A DNA stretch of 64,000 nucleotides, from positions 6,979,501 through 7,043,500 of the forward strand of contig NZ_CP108036.1 of NCBI RefSeq assembly GCF_036170895.1, given 5' to 3'. A model generated the notes under the pieces. That model made no database searches, was not told the DNA's origin, and saw only the letters and a program-made list of their open reading frames with translations. Positions 58,744-64,000 of the stretch are shown here, piece after piece. This DNA is from Streptomyces erythrochromogenes. Lineage in GTDB: Bacteria > Actinomycetota > Actinomycetes > Streptomycetales > Streptomycetaceae. The translations under genes and the position numbers were made by a program. Each line of letters begins with the position of its first letter. Position 1 is the first letter of the stretch.

Positions 58744-59901
58744 TCAGGCGGCGGGCTCTCCCGGCTGGTCGTGTGTCGAGCAGTGGATGCCGCCGCCGCC
58801 CGAGGCGATCGTGTCGATGGCGACCGGCACGATGTCCCGCTTGGGGAAGTGCTCCTGAAGGATGCCGCGAGCCCGGTCGTCGGCCTTGCGGTCGCCGAAC
58901 TTCGGCATGAAGACGGCGTCGTTCGCGATGTAGAAGTTGGCGTAGGTCGACACGAAGTCGTCGCCCTCGCCCGTGATCCTGTTCAGGTCGGGCTGCGGCA
59001 GGTCGATGACCTCGAATCGCCTGCCGCGGGCGTCCGTCGCCTTCGACAGGACGGACTTCGCCTGGTCGGCGGAGCGCGACCAGGAGTCGGCCGGGGTGCC
59101 GGGGTGCGCGCGGTCCAGCAGGACGACCCCGGGCGCGGCGAAGCGTACGAGGCTGTCGACGTGGGCGTCGGTGATGTCCTCGCCGCGGACGCCGGCCAGC
59201 CAGACGACCTTCTGGACGCCCAGGGTCTGCTTGAGCTCCGCCTCGATCACGTCCCGGTTCTTGCCCTGGTTGCGGTTGTCGTTCACGATCGAGCTCTCGG
59301 TGACCAGCAGGGTGCCCTCGCCGTCCGTCTCGAAGGAGCCGCCCTCGGCGATCAGCGGTGCCTGGACCCGGGAGATCCCGTACTTCTGGAGCACGGCCCG
59401 GGCGACCGACCCGTCGTTCCTGTGCTCCTGCTTGTTGCCCCAGCCGTTGAAGTTGAAGTCGACTCCGACGACCTTGCCGCCCTCCTCCACGAAGACGGGG
59501 ACCGTGTCGCGGGCCCACAGGTCGTCCACCGCGAGCGGGATGACCTCGACGTCGTTGCCGCAGGCCCGCTGGGCCGCGGCCACCTGGTCGGGGCGGGCCA
59601 TCATGACGACGGCCTCGTACTTCCCCACGGCCCGGGCGATCCGCGCGATGTCCTCGCGCACGTAGCGCAGGTCCTGCTCCCACACTCCGGCGGCCAGGGC
59701 CGGCCAGGCCATGAAGGTGCGGGCGTGGCTCTCCCACTCGGCGCCGAGGCGGCGCCCGTCGGCCGCGGGGGCGGACCCCTTCGTGGCTTCTGGCTGCACT
59801 CCGACCACCGAGGGGCCGCAGGCCGAGGCGCCGGCGACGATCGCGCCGATTCCGGCGAGGGTGCGCAGGACGGTCCGGCGGGTGGGGGGAAGGAAGGACA
59901 C
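58744..59901 (-). CDS. Agmatine deiminase family protein, exported
   Basis: 385 residues. Deiminates agmatine to N-carbamoylputrescine (or arginine-like substrates). Catalytic marks: ESHARTFMAWPA, VDDLWARDTVPVFV, NFNGWGNKQ, EGGSFETDGEG, and the nucleophile Cys in SGGGGIHCSTHDQP. Unusually it carries an N-terminal export signal: a twin-arginine (TRRTVLRTLAG) and a lipobox-like GASAC (Cys near 25). GTG at 59901 with GGAG upstream. A TetR-type palindrome lies 168 bases upstream (60069-60086). Standard enzymes are cytoplasmic, so a periplasmic copy acting on environmental agmatine is likely. Confidence 0.92.
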   Translation of the reverse strand: MSFLPPTRRTVLRTLAGIGAIVAGASACGPSVVGVQPEATKGSAPAADGRRLGAEWESHARTFMAWPALAAGVWEQDLRYVREDIARIARAVGKYEAVVMMARPDQVAAAQRACGNDVEVIPLAVDDLWARDTVPVFVEEGGKVVGVDFNFNGWGNKQEHRNDGSVARAVLQKYGISRVQAPLIAEGGSFETDGEGTLLVTESSIVNDNRNQGKNRDVIEAELKQTLGVQKVVWLAGVRGEDITDAHVDSLVRFAAPGVVLLDRAHPGTPADSWSRSADQAKSVLSKATDARGRRFEVIDLPQPDLNRITGEGDDFVSTYANFYIANDAVFMPKFGDRKADDRARGILQEHFPKRDIVPVAIDTIASGGGGIHCSTHDQPGEPAA

Positions 59902-60068
59902 GGGGAACTCCGATCGTGGGCTGGCGGAAGGGGCGCATCCGGCCAGGGCGGGCGCGAGTGTCACGTAGGCCGACAAACCGGGCCCTACGGACAAGGGTGC
60001 GCGCTCCGCACCGCGAACGGCCGCTCTGCACGGTGAAGTGATGCGGCCTCGTGTCGCCACTGTGGCAC

Positions 60069-60086
60069 TGACTGGAATTTCAGTCA
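60069..60086. promoter_or_regulatory. Palindromic operator-like site (copy 1 of 4)
   Basis: TGACTGGAATTTCAGTCA has perfect six-base arms TGACTG/CAGTCA. It is 168 bases upstream of the agmatine deiminase start and overlaps the end of the TetR remnant. Three related copies follow to the right. Confidence 0.65.
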
Positions 60087-60431
60087 ATTCGGGGGGTGGG
60101 AAGAGGAGGAAGCGTGGAGACCCAGGCGGCCCACTTCCACTCCGGTCGCCTCGCGCACCAGGCCGCGGGCGTGCCGGAGGGGGATCAGCCCGCTGAGCCA
60201 GCGGACGCTGGGCCCCTCCAGCAGGGCCGTGAGCCGTTCCGCGGCCGCCACGACGGCGCCGTAGGGGGCTGTCGGGCACAGTTGGGCGAGGTGGCCCGCG
60301 ACCTCGGCCGCCAGGTCCGCCACCCGCAGCCCGCGGACGCCCTGACGCGCGATGACGCGCGGCGCCGGTGAGGATCTCTGTTCTGCGGTCGGTCGCTGCG
60401 TGTTTCCCTCCTGGTCGAGTGCGTCTCGCAT
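60084..60431 (-). pseudogene. TetR-family regulator with a large internal deletion
   Basis: The 115-residue frame joins a TetR start, RVIARQGVRGLRVADLAAEV, directly to a TetR C-terminus, VVAAAERLTALLEGPSVRW and LSGLIPLRHARGLV. Compared with the intact paralogue at 60775 (VIARRGVRGLRVEELAAEAG, then AAAAERLTALLEGLGMRW), about 100 residues are missing, including the recognition helix. The joined frame is open, so it may be transcribed, but it cannot be a DNA-binding TetR protein. Its upstream palindrome at 60442 is preserved in part. Confidence 0.8.
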
Positions 60432-60441
60432 TGCTACACAT

Positions 60442-60459
60442 TGACTGAAATTTTAGTTA
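60442..60459. promoter_or_regulatory. Palindromic operator-like site (copy 2 of 4)
   Basis: TGACTGAAATTTTAGTTA is an imperfect palindrome related to 60069-60086. It lies 11 bases before the start of the TetR remnant (minus strand), the normal autoregulatory position. Confidence 0.6.
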
Positions 60460-60508
60460 GTGTCACGATGCGTGCAGGTCATTGCCGCATCGTTGCAAGA
60501 GCAACCGC

Positions 60509-60630
60509 ATGTCCGAGCATCATCCCGGCGCGCAGCCCGCCCCCACGGCGCTGGCCGCCGACGACCCGTACGAGATCGGCGGCTACCGCCTCCACGTCCG
60601 CCTCGGCTCCGGCGGCATGGGGGTGCGGTG
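60509..60630 (+). pseudogene. 5' fragment of a Ser/Thr protein kinase gene
   Basis: From ATG 60509 the frame encodes a kinase-type start: about 20 Pro/Ala-rich residues, then DDPYEIGGYRLHVRLGSGGMG, the typical lead and glycine-rich loop of Streptomyces kinases. After GGMG (about 60626) similarity ends; the expected VY and VAIK Lys are missing, and the sequence continues as Arg/Pro-rich noncoding-looking DNA. A truncated relic, likely of a deletion. Orientation is toward the intact TetR gene. Confidence 0.65.
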
Positions 60631-60774
60631 GCAGCCGCTGCGCCATGCAGTCCCACCCGGTCGTTCGCGCCCGCCCTCTGATGGCCGCTGCGCCCGTGCG
60701 GGCTCGCGGACCCCGCGCCGGGCCGCGCCGGGCCGCGTACGCCGGCGCCGGAACGCCCCGGTAGGGTGCGGTCC

Positions 60775-61356
60775 ATGGCGTCTCGCAGCACTCAGATCCT
60801 GGAAGCAGCCGCCCGGGTGATCGCCCGGCGCGGGGTCCGCGGGCTGCGCGTGGAGGAACTCGCGGCTGAGGCGGGCGTGTCGACCGCCCTGATCTACTAC
60901 CACTTCAAGGATCGCACGGGCGTTCTGCGACAGACCCTCGAGTTCATCAACGACCGTGCCGAGCGCTACACCACGGACCGCGACCCTGACGACCCGCCGC
61001 TCACCCCCCGGGAGGAGCTGGAGGAGACCCTGCTCCTGGAACTCCAGGACACCGTGGAGGTACGGGAGAACAGCTCGGCCTGGGGTGAACTGCGGGCGAG
61101 CGCCGTCTTCGACGAGGTCCTGCGCGAGGACCTGGCCAGGGCCACCCTGGTCTGGGTCCAGGAGGTCGCCGCGCTGCTGGGCCGGGTCCATCCGATGGCG
61201 CCCGCGTCCTCGCTCGCCGCCGCGGCCGAGCGGCTCACCGCCCTGCTCGAAGGGCTCGGCATGCGCTGGCTCAGCGGCGGCATCAGGATCGGTCATGCGC
61301 GGGAACTCATGAGCGGCGCCATCGACGCCGAACTGGCCGGTCTCCGCCAGGGCTGA
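60775..61356 (+). CDS. TetR-family transcriptional regulator (intact paralogue)
   Basis: 193 residues. HTH: RGLRVEELAAEAGVSTALIYYHFKDRTG. The C-terminal part is a TetR_C domain with a conserved GMRWLSGGIRIGHARELM. ATG at 60775; GTG 60766 is also in frame. It is surrounded by related TetR relics at 60084 and 61563 and by copies of the TGACTGAAATTTCAGTCA palindrome, so it may bind those sites and regulate the agmatine deiminase. That link is inference. Confidence 0.92.
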   Translation: MASRSTQILEAAARVIARRGVRGLRVEELAAEAGVSTALIYYHFKDRTGVLRQTLEFINDRAERYTTDRDPDDPPLTPREELEETLLLELQDTVEVRENSSAWGELRASAVFDEVLREDLARATLVWVQEVAALLGRVHPMAPASSLAAAAERLTALLEGLGMRWLSGGIRIGHARELMSGAIDAELAGLRQG

Positions 61357-61435
61357 GCCGCCGGCCCGCCCGTCCCCCTTTTCGGCTGCCCGCCGGCCCG
61401 CCCCTCGATGCCTAGGCTTTCCCTGCCTCAGCTAT

Positions 61436-61592
61436 TGACTGAATTTTCAGCCAGTGCCGGAGGGAAGGTAAGCCAGAGCCGCCGGCCCGCGACCGCTCGC
61501 CCGCCTTCGCGGGGAGGCCCGCCGCGCACTCCTCTCGCCCCCTCGGCCCACCCACACTGCGCGCATCAATCATCGACTGAATTTTGGTGACG
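61436..61592. repeat. Two more copies of the TGACTGAATTTT motif (copies 3 and 4)
   Basis: TGACTGAATTTTCAGCCA at 61436-61453 is a near-palindrome, and CGACTGAATTTTGGTGACG at 61574-61592 is a degenerate copy in the same orientation, 138 bases further. Between is noncoding DNA. The second overlaps the end of the frameshifted TetR gene, where it also encodes KIQS; the first does too in that frame. They may be duplicated gene ends or degenerated operators. Confidence 0.5.
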
Positions 61593-62009
61593 AAACAGCG
61601 GCGCCAGCGCCGGTACTCCGCCTCCAGGCTCTCCTGAACCCGCTCGTCGTTCAGGACCGAGCAGCTCGACCACCCGCTCGGCCCGCTCGGCGAACGGCCC
61701 GGGGGCGGAGACCGCCTCCTCCAGGGGGAGGATCCGCTCCGGGCGGATGTCCGTGACGACCGCCAGCACGAGATCGGTCCTGTCCTGGAAGTGGTAGTGG
61801 CACATCCCGTGCGAAACGCCGCACAGCGCGGCCACGTTGCGCGTGGTGAAGCCTTCGCCGAGGCCGCCCCGTGCGAGCGGGGGGAGCGGACGGGTCCGGG
61901 GAGTCCCACGCGCATCGACCGCCTCGGCACCGGCGGCGGGATCCACTGCGTCACCCGGCAGCAGCCGGTTCCGCAACCGCCCGCTCCGGCGCGGCACGGA
62001 CGAGGCCAT
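61563..62009 (-). pseudogene. Frameshifted TetR-family regulator
   Basis: The TetR HTH FTTRNVAALCGVSHGMCHYHF and ERAERVVELL are in one frame; the remaining C-terminus (VLNDERVQESLEAEY, then RRWRRCFVTKIQSM) continues in another. Removing one base near 61654-61660 rejoins them, so there is a one-base insertion. The N-terminus before GGLGEG is also ill-defined, with no convincing start. The result is a nonfunctional TetR gene unless sequence error explains it. It is divergent from the MFS gene at 62129, its probable former target. Confidence 0.75.
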
Positions 62010-62128
62010 CGGCGCGCCGGAACCCGGCGGGACCGATGGCCTCGCCGGTTTGACCCGCCGGCGCGCGGCTCGCTTTGATCCCAGGGGCGACACGAGGTCG
62101 TCCGTACGGAGAGCGGGGCGGGCTGATC

Positions 62129-63379
62129 ATGGTGGGCGGGCGGTCGCCGGGCCGGCGGTTCGGATGGCTGTGGACCTCGTACGCCGTCAGCACGCTCGGC
62201 ACCTGGCTCGCCTTCGACGCGTTCCCCCTGATCGCTATCCTCGTGCTGCACGCCGGCACCACCCAGGTGTCCTTGCTGGCAGCCGCGGGGCCTGCGGTCG
62301 GCGCGGTGCTGGCGTTCTCGCTCGGGCCGTGGGTGGAGTCCCGTCCCAAGAGGCCGGTGATGGTCGCCATGGACCTGGTCCGGTTCGCGGCGCTGACCAG
62401 CGTGCCCGTGGCGTTCGCGCTCGGCGGGCTCACCTTCGCCCAGCTCCTGGTCGTCTCGGTCGTCGTCGGCGCGGCCGGCATCGCCTTCACGGCGGCCGGC
62501 GGCGCGTGCCTGAAGGAGATCGTCCCGCCGCAGGACCTGCTCGTCGCGAACGGCCGGTTCGAATCCACGACGTGGACCGCCACCATGCTCGGACCGCCGC
62601 TCGGCGGGGCCGCGATCGCCGCCTTCGGGCCGGTTTCGACCGTCATGGCCAACGCGGTCAGCCACCTGCTCTCGGCGGCGGGGATCCGTGCCATCGGGGC
62701 ACCGGAGCCGCGCCCCGCCCCCGCCGGACCACGGGAACGCGTGCGGGCCGGCGACCTGTTCGAAGGCTGGCGGCACATCCTGACCGACCCCGTGCTGCGC
62801 CCGCTGTTCCTCAACTCCGCCCTGGTCAGCGGCCTGGTCATGGCGACCTCGCCGCTGCTGGCCGTCCTCATGCTCGGCCCGCTCGGGTTCGCGCCCTGGC
62901 AGTACGGACTCGCCTTCGCCGTACCGTGCGTGGGCGGCCTGATCGGCTCCCGGCTGGCGCCGCGGCTCGTCGAGCGGTTCGGCCGGCACCGGGTCATGCT
63001 CGCCGCGGGGGCGCTGCGGGCCTGCTGGCTGCCATGGCTGGCGTTCACCGGATCCGGCACGTCCGGGCTCGTGCTCGTCATGGCCGTCGAATGCGGGCTG
63101 ATCACCTGCACTGGCGTCTTCAACCCGGTGCTGGCCACCTGTCGGCTGGAGCGGACCCCCGCGGACCGGGCCGCCCGCACCCTGCTCGCCTGGTCGGTCT
63201 CCGGCAAGGCCGCCATCGCCGCGCTGACCGCCCTGTGGGGCCTGCTGGCCGTCGTCACGGGCCCGCGCGCCGCGATCGCGGTCGCCGGCGTCCTCGCCAT
63301 GGCCACCCCGCTGCTGCTGCCGCGATCGCTCCCGGCGGAGCGGGCCACCGTCAGCGGCGGGCCGCGAGGTGGTCGCTGA
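62129..63379 (+). CDS. MFS transporter (MFS_3-like)
   Basis: 416 residues with about 11-12 membrane helices. Begins GRRFGWLWTSYAVSTLGTWL, with the Asp in LAFDAFPLI and a motif A-like VESRPKRPVMVAMDL. The central loop (APEPRPAPAGPRERVRAG) divides the halves. ATG at 62129. Resembles the EntS/tetracenomycin-efflux-like group of MFS proteins, probable exporter of a small molecule. A frameshifted TetR gene lies divergently upstream, so regulation may be lost. Confidence 0.9.
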   Translation: MVGGRSPGRRFGWLWTSYAVSTLGTWLAFDAFPLIAILVLHAGTTQVSLLAAAGPAVGAVLAFSLGPWVESRPKRPVMVAMDLVRFAALTSVPVAFALGGLTFAQLLVVSVVVGAAGIAFTAAGGACLKEIVPPQDLLVANGRFESTTWTATMLGPPLGGAAIAAFGPVSTVMANAVSHLLSAAGIRAIGAPEPRPAPAGPRERVRAGDLFEGWRHILTDPVLRPLFLNSALVSGLVMATSPLLAVLMLGPLGFAPWQYGLAFAVPCVGGLIGSRLAPRLVERFGRHRVMLAAGALRACWLPWLAFTGSGTSGLVLVMAVECGLITCTGVFNPVLATCRLERTPADRAARTLLAWSVSGKAAIAALTALWGLLAVVTGPRAAIAVAGVLAMATPLLLPRSLPAERATVSGGPRGGR

Positions 63380-63392
63380 GGGCCTCCGTGCA

Positions 63393-63666
63393 TCAGGTGC
63401 GGGTCGCCCGCAGGACCGCGTCGTGCCGGGTGGGGTTGGGCCGAGCGGTGGGCGAGGTACAGGCCGCGGGCCCGGTCGAGCTCCGCGGCGAACCCGTCGC
63501 CGCGCAGGGCGGCGTCCGGGGCCGGCGCGGCCGCCCGGACCAGCGGGGCGATGTCGCGCAGCGCGGGATCGGGTGCGGACGGTGCGGGAGGTGCGGGCGC
63601 CGCGGAGAGGTCCGGGTCCAGACCGCGGGCCCGGTCCTGGAACTCCTGCGTGGAGCACGGGGGCAT
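63393..63666 (-). pseudogene. Unknown small gene with a probable frameshift near its end
   Basis: ATG at 63666 opens a frame with coding-like third-position GC: PPCSTQEFQDRARGLD, then an Ala/Pro linker, then GDGFAAELDRARGLYLAHRS. The frame then runs on as a non-coding antisense of the MFS gene, but shifting once near 63428-63441 gives a natural ending, PTRHDAVLRATRT, and TGA at 63393-63395. About 90 residues. No family recognised. Could be a true short gene with a sequencing or natural frameshift. Confidence 0.4.
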
Positions 63667-63774
63667 GGCGCTCCGATCCTGCAGGCCCAGCCGCCCGTCG
63701 AGCCCGTCGGGCGGCGTGCGGGTCCGCCGCCGTCCCAGCCGGCCGAACCGCGCCTGCGTCGGAGGCGGGGGTGC

Positions 63775-64000
63775 TCAGGCGTCCGTGAGGGCCGGGCCCG
63801 TGCGGCGGGCCAGGGGGTTGCTGCCGATCGAGTTGTGGACGCTGAAGCCCACCGCGTCCGAGCGGTAGCGGTCGTCGGACCATTCGACCGGTCGGCCGTC
63901 GCGCGTGGTGGTCATGCGGCGCACCCGCAACAGCGGGCTGGTGCGCCGTACTTCGAGGAGCTCGGCGTCCCGGGCCCCCGCCGCGACCGCGTCGATGAGG
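63775..64000 (-). CDS. GntR-family regulator, C-terminal part (start outside window)
   Basis: About 75 residues of the C-terminus, open to the window edge. RTSPLLRVRRMTTTRDGRPVEWSDDRYRSD is split here as two parts of the UTRA ligand-binding domain: PLLRVRRMTTTRDGRPVEWS and DDRYRSDAVGFSVHN. This is the signature end of HutC/FarR-type GntR regulators. The N-terminal winged helix is to the right of the window, since the gene is leftward. Confidence 0.85.
   Translation of the reverse strand, partial: LIDAVAAGARDAELLEVRRTSPLLRVRRMTTTRDGRPVEWSDDRYRSDAVGFSVHNSIGSNPLARRTGPALTDA

Overview
The window is about 64 kb of very GC-rich DNA. Nearly every real gene shows strong G/C preference at third codon positions, many use GTG starts, and the families present (LitR/LitS, class III LanKC, SpoIIE-type phosphatases, LAL regulators, STAND/TPR proteins, bald-promoter TetR/MarR pairs) are typical of Streptomyces or a close relative. 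It looks like chromosomal, arm-type accessory sequence: short operons, many regulator/target pairs, two secondary-metabolite loci and several decaying genes. I found no rRNA, tRNA, CRISPR array, insertion sequence or phage. Coordinates of starts were set by hand from Shine-Dalgarno sequences, overlaps and family length.

Layout. 1-2.3 kb: the end of a light-response module (photolyase, the B12-binding MerR regulator litR, the ECF sigma factor litS). 2.4-7.8 kb: a TetR regulator, an MMPL exporter with an LmeA-like protein, and a secreted tripeptidyl aminopeptidase, with a perfect palindromic operator between. 7.9-15 kb: an oxidoreductase with divergent GlxA/AraC regulator, a two-component system and a LAL regulator. 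15.1-17.8 kb: a LanKC lanthipeptide synthetase whose kinase (and partly lyase and cyclase) active-site residues are missing, preceded by a 22-codon peptide gene with a class III-like leader, then a Ser/Thr kinase and a PAS-GAF-SpoIIE phosphatase.

21.8-29.5 kb: a translationally coupled three-gene operon: an MMPL exporter, a KS-AT-ACP-alpha-oxoamine synthase megasynthase, and a phosphopantetheinyl transferase. It has all that is needed to make, arm and export a small alpha-aminoketone lipid, and is the best candidate for an undescribed biosynthetic system. 30-37 kb: NDH-2-like flavoprotein with an unknown coupled gene, an ArsR/MFS pair and a TetR/amidase pair, each pair with a clear palindrome in its shared promoter. 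37.3-45.4 kb: orphan MoeA-like protein, VOC protein, a galT-galK operon without galE, a PfpI protein, a second SpoIIE phosphatase and an NPP1-type necrosis-inducing-like secreted protein.

45.6-50.3 kb: a 33-residue membrane protein, an SDR/MarR pair with duplicated operators, and a STAND (NB-ARC)-TPR protein with nearly identical 126-bp repeats and no normal start codon. 50.4-56.1 kb: a two-component system, an HPP protein and a complete exported thiol-redox operon (two WCxxC proteins, CcdA, DsbD-alpha-like lipoprotein). 56.4-60 kb: secreted hypothetical and CAP proteins, a VOC protein, and an exported agmatine deiminase. 60-64 kb: a decaying region with two TetR pseudogenes, one intact TetR, a kinase stub, four related palindromes, an MFS transporter and a partial GntR regulator.
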